The notes: a model not told the origin generated them from the letters alone. A DNA stretch of 64,000 nucleotides from Deinococcus aerius (GCF_002897375.1 NZ_BFAG01000014.1:62001-126000); one strand, 5' to 3'; positions 11,828 to 24,363 are shown, counted from the stretch's first letter. Made by a program: numbers and translations.

Positions 11828-13137
11828 TTATTTCGTCCAGACGGTAGCGCCGGTGTCGCCGGTGAGGCGGCGCAGGAAGGCGTCCTTGTTCCCCTCGTGG
11901 CCCGCCCCGAGGTCGGCGTAGGTGTACCCGGTCGTGTACACCTGGGTCACGTCGAAGGTGGACGGGAAAGGATCGGGCAGCAGGGGGCTCTGGCCGTTCA
12001 CGCCGCCCCTGACGACCCGGGTGGCGATCCCGAAGCCGAAGGTGCCGTAGTTGCTCGGGCTCGGGTCACCGGCGATGGTCTTGGACCACGACCAGAACGC
12101 GTCCTTGCTGAAGCGGGTGACGAAAGCGCCGAAGATCATGGTGGAGGGGTCGCGCTGGTATCCGGTGATGTAGAGGCCTTCGGGCGTGGCGCTGGCGCCG
12201 CCCACGAAGGTCGAGTCCGAGGAGCCCAGGCTGTCGTACCTCCACCGCTCCGCGCCCGTCGCCCCGTCGTAGCGGGCGATGGAGAGCTTCTGCGCGTAGG
12301 GGTAGGCGTTGATTTGGTGGGTGCCCGCCAGGTAGACGTCGTTGTAGGACACGGCCAGGCTGGCCCCAAAGTAGCGGTCGGCGGAGTGGTATCGCCGCGT
12401 CCAGATCACGCCGTCGGTGCCGGGGTCCAGCTTTCTGATGCACCGGTCGCTGCCGCCACCCGCGCTCAAGATGAAGCCCGCCGTGTACAGCGCCCCGTAC
12501 TCGTTGGTGGCGACCGGGCCCGAGCACAGGTCGGAGAAGCGGGTCCAGAGGCGCGTGCCGTCGCGGGTATAGCCGGAGACGGCCCCCTTCCCGTTGATGG
12601 TCTGCGACACCCAGACGAGGTTGCCGTTGGGCTCCGCCGCGACCCCGTCCACCTCGTCGGAGCCGGTGGTGCCAATTTGGCGGGTCCAGGCCACCGCTCC
12701 GCTCGGGGTGTACTTGCGGATGAAGCCGTCGTACCTCCCCTGGTAGCTGCCCTTGAGGCTGCCCGCCGTTCGCCCCACTACGTACACGTTGTCGTAGCGG
12801 TCGGTCGCAATCTGATAAACGAGCTCTTGGTCGGAGCTGCCCAACTGCCGCCCCCACACCAGGTTGCCCGCCGCGTCGTACTTGGCGAGGAAGGCGTCCT
12901 CGTCCCCCTCATTCGAGTCATACAGGGCGCCGCGGGTGCTCCCGGCCATGTACACGCCCGCGCTGTATTTGCGACCGCGCTGCCCTCGTCACCGCTGCGG
13001 GTGCCGGACTGGGGGGTGAGCACCGCGGTGGCTTTCATGTCTGGGGCAGGGGTTTGGGTCACCTGCGGGGCGACGGGTTGGCCGCAGGCGCTCAGCAGTC
13101 CGGCCAGCAGCAGCAAAAGGCGGTTGTTCTTCGTCAT
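11828..13137 (-). pseudogene. Beta-propeller (SBBP-repeat) lipoprotein, frameshifted
   Basis: The N-terminal part (from ATG 13137) is a lipoprotein signal, LLLLAGLLSACGQP, with lipobox Cys, followed by a Thr/Pro-rich linker. After about 59 codons the frame is lost near 12957-12963; the neighbouring frame continues as 375 residues of SBBP-type beta-propeller repeats (DAFLAKYDAAGNLVWGRQLG, DNVYVVGRTAGSL, DGFIRKYTPSGAVAWTRQIG). Removing two bases from a GCGCGG run would restore SAVANTAGVYMAGSTRG across the junction. It is either a genuine 2-nt insertion or a sequencing error. GGAGAGACATC precedes the start. An intact protein would sit on the cell surface. Confidence 0.8.
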
Positions 13138-13231
13138 GATGTCTCTCCATCTGGAGCGGATAAAACGGTGGGCCTTGGAACCCTTCCACTCAAGCTCTTG
13201 CGAGGCCCCCCGGTGGCTCTGGCTGACCGGT

Positions 13232-13771
13232 TCAGCGGGCGGAATGGTCGTGCGTGGCCGTCGCTGCCGCCGGGCAGGTCACCAGCGGGTTCCAGTTGGC
13301 GAAGAGTTCCAGCGGGTTGTGCTGCCAGGCCCACAGGTGCAGCGCGTAGAACGGCTGGGGCAGCAGCGTCGTGTTCAGTGAGAACTCCCGACCCAGCAGC
13401 GTGGGGGCGGCCTTGTGGCCCGCGTCGTGCCAGGCCTTCTGGAACACGATGTACTCCACCCCGACCAGCCGCAGCGACCCGTCCGCCCGGGGCTCATACA
13501 TCAGGGCCTCGGGCCGCAGCGGGTCGAGGCGCGGGTCCCCGATCAGGGCGGCGTTGGTGTAGTGGACGCCCTGCGCGCCCTGGCGACCGCTCATACAGTC
13601 CATGAACTTCCCGTAGCCCGCCGCGAGCGCGGCGTTCACGTCCTCGAAGGGCGCCACCGCGGCGCGAATCTGCACGAGTTGCCCCAGGGTCGGCTGCGGG
13701 GCGTACGGGGTTATGGCAGCGGCGGCGGATGCGAACAGCAGAACTCCAGATGTGAGCAACACATGCCTCAT
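13232..13771 (-). CDS. Secreted hypothetical protein
   Basis: 179 residues with a clear signal peptide (MRHVLLTSGVLLFASAAAA) and no membrane segment after it. The mature part contains FMDCMSGRQGAQGVHYTNAA, LDPLRPEALMYEP, LVGVEYIVFQKAWHDAGHK and HLWAWQHNPLELFANWNPLV, a pattern I associate with a widespread uncharacterised exported family. Two conserved Cys and several His/Trp residues could bind metal or haem, but this is conjecture. GAGGAGGGACCACC precedes the ATG. It is transcribed toward the broken lipoprotein gene, with about 95 bp between them. Confidence 0.7.
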   Translation of the reverse strand: MRHVLLTSGVLLFASAAAAITPYAPQPTLGQLVQIRAAVAPFEDVNAALAAGYGKFMDCMSGRQGAQGVHYTNAALIGDPRLDPLRPEALMYEPRADGSLRLVGVEYIVFQKAWHDAGHKAAPTLLGREFSLNTTLLPQPFYALHLWAWQHNPLELFANWNPLVTCPAAATATHDHSAR

Positions 13772-13951
13772 GGTGGTCCCTCCTCAGCAGGTATTCGTTC
13801 CCTCGCCCGCGTCTTCGGCGAGCCGATGGAACGACAACCCGCGCCTGGTGACGGTCCTCTCCCGAAGCACCGGGCCGCCCCGGTGCCTGCCCTGTCGCCG
13901 TTGAGAGTCCTTACCCTCCGGGGTCGGCCCGGCGACCACGCCACCCCCGCC

Positions 13952-14224
13952 TCAGCGGTAGAAGTACGGGTCGAGGACACTCACCGGCGTGATGCGGTCC
14001 ACGGGGAGGCCGTTGCGCTCGGCGGCGCGGCGGATGGCCCCGGGGTCCGGGCCGTCGTAGATGCAGTAGGTCTGCCGATGATCTCCCGTCACGTAGGAAT
14101 GCACCCAGGTCACGCCCAGGTCGGCGTTGTGGTCCACCACGTTCAGGCAGGCGGTGGCGCCCTCGGCCGTCATGGGGATGTGCAGACCTTCCGGGAATGT
14201 CCGTTCGACCAGGTAACGCGGCAT
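13952..14224 (-). CDS. DUF4242 domain protein
   Basis: A 90-residue cytoplasmic protein occupying a full DUF4242 domain (MPRYLVERTFPEGL, VTWVHSYVTGDHRQTYCIYD, ITPVSVLDPYFY). Some family members bind nickel; the His and Cys residues here (WVHSY, TYCIYD) fit such a site but do not prove it. The start at ATG 14224 is preceded by AGGAGGAACAT; an upstream in-frame start at 14272 has no ribosome-binding site. It is divergent from the large SARP-type regulator, with the 11-bp-period repeats in between, which makes it a candidate target of that regulator. Confidence 0.75.
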   Translation of the reverse strand: MPRYLVERTFPEGLHIPMTAEGATACLNVVDHNADLGVTWVHSYVTGDHRQTYCIYDGPDPGAIRRAAERNGLPVDRITPVSVLDPYFYR

Positions 14225-14289
14225 ATGTTCCTCCTGTGTCCCGGACGTGGAATTGGGGTCGTCCGGGGACACGTGCAGCCTGAGGCCGG

Positions 14290-14311
14290 GCTGGTTAAAA
14301 GCTGGTCAAAA
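14290..14311. promoter_or_regulatory. Heptamer direct repeat with 11-bp period (SARP-type site)
   Basis: GCTGGTT (14290-14296) AAAA GCTGGTC (14301-14307) AAAA: two near-identical heptamers separated by four bases, in the 364-bp divergent space between the DUF4242 gene and the SARP-type regulator. A weaker match, CCTGAGG, lies one period upstream (14279-14285). SARP proteins are known to bind heptameric direct repeats spaced this way. The assignment is inference from geometry. Confidence 0.45.
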
Positions 14312-14515
14312 AACCGGGCGGGGTGGGCCACCCGGGGGGCAAGGCCGCGCGGTTCAGGAAGTGCGGGCGCCGTCGGCCCGAACCCGAGGTGAACCCCGCC
14401 GCGCCGGACATCCCGCTGTTCCCGATGCCCACGTCGTCCCGAGGGGTTCGGCAGCGTGACGCTCCAAAGCTGGCGCTGGGAACTTCGAACCCTGCTCGAC
14501 CCCGGGAACAGCAGC

Positions 14516-14554
14516 TAAGATGGGATCGTCAACGCGTCGCAACCAGGGTTGACG
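14516..14554 (+). promoter_or_regulatory. Candidate -10 and inverted repeat before the SARP-type regulator
   Basis: TAAGAT (14516-14521) is a plausible -10. Just downstream, CGTCAAC (14527-14533) and GTTGACG (14548-14554) form a perfect 7-bp inverted repeat with a 14-nt spacer, between the presumed transcription start and the GTG at 14589. It could be an operator or a leader hairpin. Confidence 0.4.
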
Positions 14555-14588
14555 CCCTGGGAAATTGGCGACCCCTCGGAGGTGCGGG

Positions 14589-17500
14589 GTGCGGAGCGAG
14601 CTGCAAGCGGGCCTGGTCAGAGGACTCGGGGCGGTGCGGTCCCGGCGGGTGGGCGTGGCCCTGGGCCTGTGGGGCGAGCCGGGCATCGGCAAGACCTTTC
14701 TGGCAGACGCGGTGCTGGGCGCCGTGGGCTGCGCCTGCTACCGCGCCCACGCCACGCAGGACCTCGGGGCGCTCGCGCTGGCCCTGCCCCGCGCCGGGCG
14801 GCTGCCGGGCTGGGCGGCGGGGCAACTGGCCCGCCTCGCGCGGGGCGAGACCCTGGACGCGGCGGCGGGCGTGAACACCCTCGCGGCGGCGCTCTCCGCC
14901 CTGGCCCCCTTCGTGCTGCACCTGGAGGACCTGCACGAGGCGGGACCCGAGCCGCACGCCCGGATCGTGGAGCTGGCGCGGGCCGTCAGGCGCAGCCCCG
15001 GGGTGGGCCTGCTGGTGACCAGCCGGGGCGAGCCGCCCGCCCCCTTCACGGGCTACCGCCTCCGCCCACTGGGCGGGGACGAGCTGGCGGCGCTGCTGGG
15101 GAGGGAACTCGGGGCCGAGTTGCCCGGGCAGGCGACCGCCTGGATCACGGACCGCACGGGCGGCAATCCGCTGTTCGCCCTGGAGTTCCTGCGCTACCTG
15201 AGCCGCCAGGGCTTCCTGTGGAGCGACGGGCGGCGCTGGCACTGGCGCGCCCCCGGGAACGGCTTCGTGCCCGCCACGGTAGAGGCCCTGATCGCCTCGC
15301 TGTATGCCGGTGCGGCGCGGGACCCGGACGAGCGGGCGGTACTGGAAGCCCGCGCCCTGCTGCCCGCCGGGCTGGAGGCCGGGGAGCTGGAGGCCGTCTG
15401 GGGGCCGCTGGCCGGGCTGGAGGGCGGAGCGCTGGGTGAGGCCCGGCGGCGCCTGGAGGCCGCCGGACTGCTGCGGGGGGACCACTTCGCCCACCCGCTG
15501 TTCGGGGAGGTGATCGCGCGCGAGCTGACGGGGGAACGCCGCGAGCACCTCGCCCGGCAGGCCCTCCCGGTGCTCGCCCGGGTGAACCCCCTGCTGGCCG
15601 CCGAGCTGCTGGAGGCCGCGCGGCTCCCGGACGCCGAGGCGTTGGCGCTGCTCGACCAGGCCGCCGCCCAGGCGAAGGTGGCGGGGCAGGGGGTGCGGGC
15701 GGGCCGCCTGCTGGCCCGCAGCGTGACCTGGCGCCACGGGGCGGACCGCGCCAGGGTCGCCCTGGAGGCCGCCCGGCTGCTGTACGACACTGACTACGGC
15801 GAGGTGGTGCGCCTGCTGGAGCTCAGCCTGGAGGCCGAGCCGGACAACGCGGAGGCGCTGTACTTCCTGGCCGAGTGGCGGCTGCTGGAGCGGGCGGGCC
15901 ACGCCCCGGACGCGCTGCTGGCCCGCCTGCCCGAGACGGAACGGGCCAGTGCCCGGTGGTGGTCGAAGTGGATCAAATTCCACTTCCTGGCCGGGGCCTG
16001 GCCGGAGGTGTTGCGCCTGTGGCAGGCCCACCCCGGGTTCCACGCCGGGGCTCCGGCCATGACCGTGCACGATGTCGCCTTCGCCCACCTGCTCACGGGG
16101 GACCCGGCAGGGGTGCTGGCCCTCACCGGCCCCGCCCTGGAGCGCCCGGACCTGGGGCCGCTGGAACGCTGCGACCTCTGGAACGTCCAGGCCTGCGCCC
16201 TGTGTGAATTGGGCGAGCTGGACACCGCGCTGGAGGCTCTTGGACACGCCATCGACGTGGGCGGCGCGGAGGGGGCCACCGTCTGGCTGAGTTCGTACCT
16301 GTTCAACCGGGCGGAGGTGCTCGCGCGCACCGACCAGCCCCTGGACCGGGCCATCGCCGACGCCGAGGCGTGCGTCCGGTTGCGGGTGGCGCACGGCTCG
16401 CCCTACCAGGTGGCGCAGGTCCAGCCGCTGCTGGGGCACCTGCTCACCCTGCGGGGCGACTTCGAGCGGGCCGAGACGCTGCTGCTGGAGACCCGGGCGC
16501 TGGGCGAGCGGTCTCCCGCGGGGGACGCCCTGCCCCGCTGCCTGATCGCGCTGGCCGAGCTGTACCTGGAGTGGGACCCCCCGCACGGCCCGGTGCTGGC
16601 CCGCCGGGCAGCGGCGGCGGCACTGGACCTCGCCCGCGCCCCGCAGAACGTCGAGCTGCTGCCCGAGGCGCTGGAGGTGAACGCCGACGCCGCCCGGCGG
16701 GCGGGCGACCCGCAGGCCGCCACCCGGCTGCTGGCCGAGGCGGGGGCGCTGATCGGGGGGAGAGCCGCCCCTTCCGCTCAGGCCCGCCTGTGGCGGCGGC
16801 AGGCCGGGCTGGAGGCGGAGGCTGGGCGGGTGGACGCGGCCCGGGCGCTGCTGGAACGGGCGCTGACCCTGGCCCGCACCCACGGACCGGCCCGGGAGGC
16901 CCAGCTCTGCGGGCTGGCCCTGGACCACCTGCGGGGCGACGCCGCCGGGGCCAGGGCGCGTCAGGCCTGGTTCGAGGCCCGCGGCCTGGGGGCGCTGGCC
17001 GCCCGGGCGCGGCGCCTCTTCCCCGAACCCGCCGCGCCGGACGTGCCGGCCCCGCCCGCCCTGCGCCTGAACGTGCTCGGGCCTCCCACCCTGGAGCGCG
17101 GCGGCCAGCGGGTCGTCTACCGGGGCCGCAGGAGGACCGAACTGCTGGCCTGCCTGCTCGAAGCGCGCCTCGCCGGGAGGGCGGAGCTGGGCACGCTGGA
17201 CCTGCTGGACGCCCTGTACCCCGGCGAGCCCGAGGAGGCCGCGCGGCGCACCCTCAAGCAGCACGTCCACCTGCTGCGCGAGGCGCTGGGCGCGGGCTGC
17301 GTGCTGAGCACCCCCGGGGGGTACGCCCTGGGCGCGGTGGGCAGCGACGCCGAGGCGTTCCTGGCGGGTGGTCCCGCCGCCCTGTGGCGCGGCCCCTACC
17401 TGGGCGGCCTGGCGGAGGGCTGGCAGCCGGGCGTGCGGGATGCCCTGAGCCTGGCCCTGCGCGAGCGGGTGGAGACGCTGCTCCTCTCCGACCCGCCGGA

Positions 17501-17693
17501 GGCGGCCCGCCTGGGCCGGGTGCTGTGCGAGATGGAGCCCTACGACGGGGAGGCGCTGCGGCTGACCCTGAGCGCCCTGGAGGCCGCGGGCGAGCACCGG
17601 GCGGCGGGGCAGTTCTACCGGGAGCGGCGCGCGGCGCTCTTGGAGGTGGGCGAGGTGCTGCCGGTGGAGGCCGGGGCCTTCGTGGGGACCTGA
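14589..17693 (+). CDS. STAND ATPase-TPR regulator with C-terminal SARP/BTAD module
   Basis: Regulator of about 1034 residues. An N-terminal AAA/STAND domain has Walker A GEPGIGKTFLAD and a Walker B-like VLHLEDLHEA. A helical, TPR-like middle follows (about residues 380-820: EAEPDNAEALYFLAEW, CALCELGELDTALEALGHA). The C-terminus is a winged-helix domain (LNVLGPPTLERGGQRV, RRTLKQHVHLLREALGAG) plus a BTAD-like helical domain (CEMEPYDGEALRLTLSAL). Classical AfsR carries the SARP part at the N-terminus; here it is at the end. I choose GTG 14589, which follows GGAGGT by five bases, over TTG 14565. The signal sensed and the targets are unknown. Confidence 0.85.
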   Translation: MRSELQAGLVRGLGAVRSRRVGVALGLWGEPGIGKTFLADAVLGAVGCACYRAHATQDLGALALALPRAGRLPGWAAGQLARLARGETLDAAAGVNTLAAALSALAPFVLHLEDLHEAGPEPHARIVELARAVRRSPGVGLLVTSRGEPPAPFTGYRLRPLGGDELAALLGRELGAELPGQATAWITDRTGGNPLFALEFLRYLSRQGFLWSDGRRWHWRAPGNGFVPATVEALIASLYAGAARDPDERAVLEARALLPAGLEAGELEAVWGPLAGLEGGALGEARRRLEAAGLLRGDHFAHPLFGEVIARELTGERREHLARQALPVLARVNPLLAAELLEAARLPDAEALALLDQAAAQAKVAGQGVRAGRLLARSVTWRHGADRARVALEAARLLYDTDYGEVVRLLELSLEAEPDNAEALYFLAEWRLLERAGHAPDALLARLPETERASARWWSKWIKFHFLAGAWPEVLRLWQAHPGFHAGAPAMTVHDVAFAHLLTGDPAGVLALTGPALERPDLGPLERCDLWNVQACALCELGELDTALEALGHAIDVGGAEGATVWLSSYLFNRAEVLARTDQPLDRAIADAEACVRLRVAHGSPYQVAQVQPLLGHLLTLRGDFERAETLLLETRALGERSPAGDALPRCLIALAELYLEWDPPHGPVLARRAAAAALDLARAPQNVELLPEALEVNADAARRAGDPQAATRLLAEAGALIGGRAAPSAQARLWRRQAGLEAEAGRVDAARALLERALTLARTHGPAREAQLCGLALDHLRGDAAGARARQAWFEARGLGALAARARRLFPEPAAPDVPAPPALRLNVLGPPTLERGGQRVVYRGRRRTELLACLLEARLAGRAELGTLDLLDALYPGEPEEAARRTLKQHVHLLREALGAGCVLSTPGGYALGAVGSDAEAFLAGGPAALWRGPYLGGLAEGWQPGVRDALSLALRERVETLLLSDPPEAARLGRVLCEMEPYDGEALRLTLSALEAAGEHRAAGQFYRERRAALLEVGEVLPVEAGAFVGT

Positions 17694-17780
17694 CCCTTCC
17701 GGCCGGCAGGACGAGGCGCTCCGGCTTCCGGGCGAACGGCCCCACGGGGACAGGGGCCCCCTGCCCTCAGCCCTTCCCCT

Positions 17781-17786
17781 TACACT
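17781..17786 (+). promoter_or_regulatory. deoB -10 box (leaderless transcript)
   Basis: TACACT ends 6 nt before the deoB ATG and no Shine-Dalgarno precedes the start, so transcription probably begins at the A of the ATG. Confidence 0.5.
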
Positions 17787-17792
17787 ACCCCC

Positions 17793-19594
<1,802 letters not shown>

Positions 19595-19622
19595 CTCGAA
19601 CTTCCCCACCCTTCCCGGAGAC

Positions 19623-21005
<1,383 letters not shown>

Positions 21006-21060
21006 CGAGGCGGGGAGCCAGGAGCCTCATCCTCTCTGGCCCCACGCTTCAGCCCGGCAA

Positions 21061-21088
21061 AAGGGAGAGGCCCACTCGCCTCCCCCTT
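21061..21088. terminator. Bidirectional hairpin between hisD and the lipoprotein gene
   Basis: AAGGGAGAGGC (21061-21071) faces GCCTCCCCCTT (21078-21088) with one mismatch and a 6-nt loop, in the convergent gap. Short A and T runs flank it on either side. Confidence 0.6.
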
Positions 21089-21104
21089 GTCCCGTCCCCG
21101 CCGT

Positions 21105-21572
21105 TTACCCGCCGCTGACGGCTTCGAGGTCGTAGTTGTTCAGAATCTCGGTCTGGATGTCGGGGGTGCCGTTGTAGATGTTCCAGCCGTACTTGGTGCC
21201 CTGGAAGAACTGGTTGTCGCGCCCCGCGTACACGAGCAGCTTGCCGTTGTCGCGGCTGAGGACCACGTCGCCGGTGTCGAAGCGGCCGTTGTTGTTCGCG
21301 TCGCGGAAGACGACCACCCGGTAGGTGCCGTAGGGCACGTTGCGGGGCAGGGTGAGGGTATAGCCGCCCGTCAGGAACTTGTCGATCACCTGCGGCTGGC
21401 TGCCGTTGGCGGTGTACTGCCCGCTGTTGTACCCGACCACCGCCAGCCCGAGGTTCTGGTTGGGGCTGAACCCCTTGAGCTGCCCCGAGACGGCGGCGCT
21501 GCGGGTGCCGAAAAGGCTGCACGAGCTGAGGGCGAGCGTACCGAGCGTGGCGACAGCGAGAATCTTCTTCAT
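21105..21572 (-). CDS. Lipoprotein, hypothetical
   Basis: 155 residues with a lipoprotein signal ([20 protein letters not shown]) and lipobox Cys at about position 18. The mature part has the motif [13 protein letters not shown], an EF-hand-like or dockerin-like calcium loop, followed by a beta-rich C-terminus ([18 protein letters not shown]). It would be anchored on the outer face of a membrane. GAGGAGGTCTCGCC precedes the ATG. Monocistronic, converging on hisD. I do not recognise a named family. Confidence 0.75.
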   Translation of the reverse strand: MKKILAVATLGTLALSSCSLFGTRSAAVSGQLKGFSPNQNLGLAVVGYNSGQYTANGSQPQVIDKFLTGGYTLTLPRNVPYGTYRVVVFRDANNNGRFDTGDVVLSRDNGKLLVYAGRDNQFFQGTKYGWNIYNGTPDIQTEILNNYDLEAVSGG

Positions 21573-21734
21573 GGCGAGACCTCCTCGGGAATGTGCCTCA
21601 CGCTACCGAGTGTGAAGGGCAGGGGCAACCCGGCAACCCTTCCCGCTGGGCTCACGGGAGGCTCATGGGGAGGGTGGCGGGGGCGGCACACCTGACGGAG
21701 CCTTCATCCGCCGGGGGCGGCTATAGTGGCGGCG

Positions 21735-22490
21735 ATGCAGAGGCCTCCCTTCACCGCCCTTGCCGCCGTCTACGACGCGATCATGGCGGATGTGGAGTAC
21801 GACCACTGGGTGGACTTCGTGCTGACCTATGCCCGGGACGGCGGGCTGGAGGCGGAGACGGCACTCGACCTGGCCTGCGGCACCGGGGGCTTCACCCGCG
21901 AACTGTACGGGACGGGACTGCGCGTCCACGGCCTGGACGGCAGCGCCGAGATGCTGGAGGTAGCGCGGGAACGTCTGCCCGCCGATGTGGCCCTGAGCGT
22001 GGGCGACCTGCGGACCTTCGATCTGGGCGAAACTTTCGACCTCGTCACCTGCGTGTTCGACAGCCTGAACAACCTGCTGACGCCGGGGGACCTGGGCGCC
22101 GCGCTGGGGCGGGCCCGCGCCCACCTGCGGCCCGGCGGCCTGCTCGCCTGCGACCTGAACACCCGGCTGGGCGTGCGGGAACTGTGGGAGGGGAGCCAGA
22201 TAGAGGGGCTGGCCGATCTGCCGGACGGCCGCGAGGTGCATTACCACTGGTCGCACCACTACGACCCGGGCACAGAACTGGGCGTGGTGCAGGCCTTCTG
22301 CCGGGTCGAGGACGGCGAGGGCGGGCTGGACGAGTTCGTGGAGGAGCACCGCGAGCGCGGCTACGACCCGGCGGACCTCGAACCGCTGCTGGCGGGAGCG
22401 GGTTTCACGCGCTGGGAGATCGTGGAGTACCCGGATTACGCGCCTCCTTCGGCGGACACGGCCCGGGTATGGGTGTTCGCGTGGGCCTGA
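21735..22490 (+). CDS. Class I SAM-dependent methyltransferase
   Basis: 251 residues. The SAM-binding motif I is [16 protein letters not shown], motif II lies around [18 protein letters not shown], and the post-motif region is [16 protein letters not shown], the pattern of small-molecule methyltransferases of the ubiE/tellurite type. The C-terminal beta-rich part ([17 protein letters not shown]) fits the same group. I start at ATG 21735 because TATAGT (21722-21727) ends 7 nt before it, a leaderless arrangement; the GTG at 21726 lies inside that box. The end overlaps gpsA. The substrate is unknown. Confidence 0.85.
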   Translation: MQRPPFTALAAVYDAIMADVEYDHWVDFVLTYARDGGLEAETALDLACGTGGFTRELYGTGLRVHGLDGSAEMLEVARERLPADVALSVGDLRTFDLGETFDLVTCVFDSLNNLLTPGDLGAALGRARAHLRPGGLLACDLNTRLGVRELWEGSQIEGLADLPDGREVHYHWSHHYDPGTELGVVQAFCRVEDGEGGLDEFVEEHRERGYDPADLEPLLAGAGFTRWEIVEYPDYAPPSADTARVWVFAWA

Positions 22491-23467
22491 GGGTTCCGGT
22501 TCTGGGGGCAGGCGGCTGGGGCACGGCGCTCGCGGTCGCGGCCACGCGGGCCGGTCATCCCGTGACCCTGTGGGCCCGGCGTCCCGACTTCGCGGCGCGG
22601 CTGGCCGAGGTGCGCGAGAACCGCGAGTACCTGCCGGGCGTGGCGTTGCCGGACGGGGTGAAGGTGACCCCGGACCTCGGGCGGGCGGTGGAGGGCTCGG
22701 ACTTCGCGCTCGTCGTCGTGCCCAGCGTCGGCGTGCCGGACCTGCTGGCGGGGTTACCGCGCGACCTCGGCGTGGTGCTGTGTGCCAAGGGCCTCGCCCC
22801 CGACGGGGGAAGGCTGACCGACCTGGCGCGGGCGCTGGGCTTTACCCGCGTCGCGGTCCTGAGCGGCCCCAACCATGCGGAGGAGGTGGGCCGGGGCCTG
22901 CCCGCCGCCACGGTGGTGGCGAGTGCCGACCCGGGCCTGGCGGAGGCGGTTCAGAGCGCGCTCGTCTCCCCCGCCCTGCGCGTCTACACCAGCCGGGACG
23001 AGGTCGGTGTGGAACTCGGCGGCGTGCTCAAGAACGTCATCGCCCTCGCGGCGGGGTTGGGGGACGGCCTGCGGCTGGGCGACAACGCTAAGGCGGCCCT
23101 GATCACCCGGGGCCTGCGCGAGATGAGCCGCTACCTCGTCTCGCAGGGCGCCCACGAGGACACCGTGTACGGCCTGAGCGGGCTGGGCGACCTCGTGGCG
23201 ACCGCGACGAGCCGCCACAGCCGCAACCGCGCGGCGGGCGAGGCCATCGCGCGGGGTGACCATCCCCTGAATAACGGGCCGGCGCAGGGCGGGAAAGTGG
23301 TGGAGGGGCTGCGGACGGCGGGCCTCCTCGACGCCTGGGCCACCGCCCACGGCCACGACCTCCCCATCGTGCGGGCGGTGGCGCGGGTGGCGAGCGGCGA
23401 GTGGACGCCGGACGTGGGCATCGCCAGCCTGATGGGCCGGGACGCCAAGCCGGAACTGGAAGGGTGA
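22469..23467 (+). CDS. gpsA: Glycerol-3-phosphate dehydrogenase [NAD(P)+]
   Basis: Makes sn-glycerol-3-phosphate from dihydroxyacetone phosphate for membrane lipid synthesis. About 332 residues. The dinucleotide-binding loop is [11 protein letters not shown], the substrate-region block [12 protein letters not shown], the catalytic Lys lies in [15 protein letters not shown], and [17 protein letters not shown] completes the family signature. The start is ATG 22469 (22-bp overlap with the methyltransferase) or GTG 22481 (10-bp overlap); neither has a good Shine-Dalgarno, so translation is probably coupled. Confidence 0.94.
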   Translation: MGVRVGLRVPVLGAGGWGTALAVAATRAGHPVTLWARRPDFAARLAEVRENREYLPGVALPDGVKVTPDLGRAVEGSDFALVVVPSVGVPDLLAGLPRDLGVVLCAKGLAPDGGRLTDLARALGFTRVAVLSGPNHAEEVGRGLPAATVVASADPGLAEAVQSALVSPALRVYTSRDEVGVELGGVLKNVIALAAGLGDGLRLGDNAKAALITRGLREMSRYLVSQGAHEDTVYGLSGLGDLVATATSRHSRNRAAGEAIARGDHPLNNGPAQGGKVVEGLRTAGLLDAWATAHGHDLPIVRAVARVASGEWTPDVGIASLMGRDAKPELEG

Positions 23468-23547
23468 AGGGGTCTAGGGCGCTGGGGGCAGAGGGCTGTG
23501 CAACCCTGACGCTCGCCTGAGGCGCGGCTGTTATAGAGAAGGTGACT

Positions 23548-23778
23548 ATGGAGACTTTCGAGAGCAAGGCCCTGCAACTCGCCTACAACCTCACCGAGCC
23601 CAACACCTACGAGGGCAAGGTCGGCCAGGGCTACGTGGAGGCCCGCGCCGCCGACATCCGCCGCACCTACAACATCCTGTGCGGCCTGGACCCCGACCAT
23701 CGACCTGCCGCGGCATCCGCTCCCCGGACCTCCAGCCGACGCAAGGCGGCGGTTCCCAGCACTTCGGCGGAGCTGTAA
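23548..23778 (+). CDS. Small hypothetical protein
   Basis: 76 residues from ATG 23548; TATAGA at 23532-23537 is a plausible -10 and GAAGGTGA a weak ribosome-binding site. The first half looks well conserved (ALQLAYNLTEPNTYEGKVG, ARAADIRRTYNILCGLDP). The last 25 residues are low-complexity and unlike the first half, and a neighbouring frame reads QPTQGGGSQHFGGA there, so a frameshift in the 3' third is possible. No named domain is recognised. Confidence 0.55.
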   Translation: METFESKALQLAYNLTEPNTYEGKVGQGYVEARAADIRRTYNILCGLDPDHRPAAASAPRTSSRRKAAVPSTSAEL

Positions 23779-23810
23779 TTTCCCCTTCAAGCAGACAGGG
23801 TGAAGGCCTG

Positions 23811-24359
23811 TTGGCCGCCGCCGAGGCGTTCGCCCTCCCCTTCTATGCCGAGCCTCACCGCGCCTACCACAACGCCGACCACGTTCGGGCTGTCCTCCAC
23901 ACGCTGGACTCGCACGGCCTGCTGACCCCGGCCCTCGCCCTCGCTGCCTGGGGCCACGACCTCGTGTACGACCCGCAGAGGCCGGACAACGAGGAACGGA
24001 GCGCGGAAGTGTTCGGCGCGTGGCTGCGTGGGCAGGGCATTCAGCCCGAACTGGAGGAAGAGGTCCGGGCCCTGATCCTCGCCACCCGTCACGCGGCTCC
24101 TCCAGCGACACGGGGCGAGGCGCTGCTCGTGGACGCCGACCTCAGCATTCTGGGCGCGAATCCCGAGGCCTTTGCCGCCTATGACGCGGCCATCCGCCAG
24201 GAATACGCCTTTGTCCCCGAGGAGGTATACCGAGTCGGGCGGGCGCGAGTCCTGCGCGGCTTCCTCGACCGCGAGCGCATCTTCACCACTCCCAAGTTCG
24301 CGGGATTGGAGGCTCAGGCGCGGACGAACCTCACCCACGCCCTCAAGCGTCTGCAATAG
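23811..24359 (+). CDS. HD-domain metal-dependent phosphohydrolase-like protein
   Basis: About 182 residues with the predicted metal-dependent HD phosphohydrolase pattern (COG4339-like): HRAYHNADHVRAVL, AAWGHDLVYDP with the HD pair, LILATRHAAPP and VDADLSILG. Substrates in this group are unproven, probably nucleotides. The start is uncertain: TTG 23811 follows GGGTGAAGG, while ATG 23679 would overlap the preceding small gene by 100 bp and add a non-family extension. A clear hairpin follows the stop codon. Confidence 0.75.
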   Translation: MAAAEAFALPFYAEPHRAYHNADHVRAVLHTLDSHGLLTPALALAAWGHDLVYDPQRPDNEERSAEVFGAWLRGQGIQPELEEEVRALILATRHAAPPATRGEALLVDADLSILGANPEAFAAYDAAIRQEYAFVPEEVYRVGRARVLRGFLDRERIFTTPKFAGLEAQARTNLTHALKRLQ

Positions 24360-24363
24360 AAAA

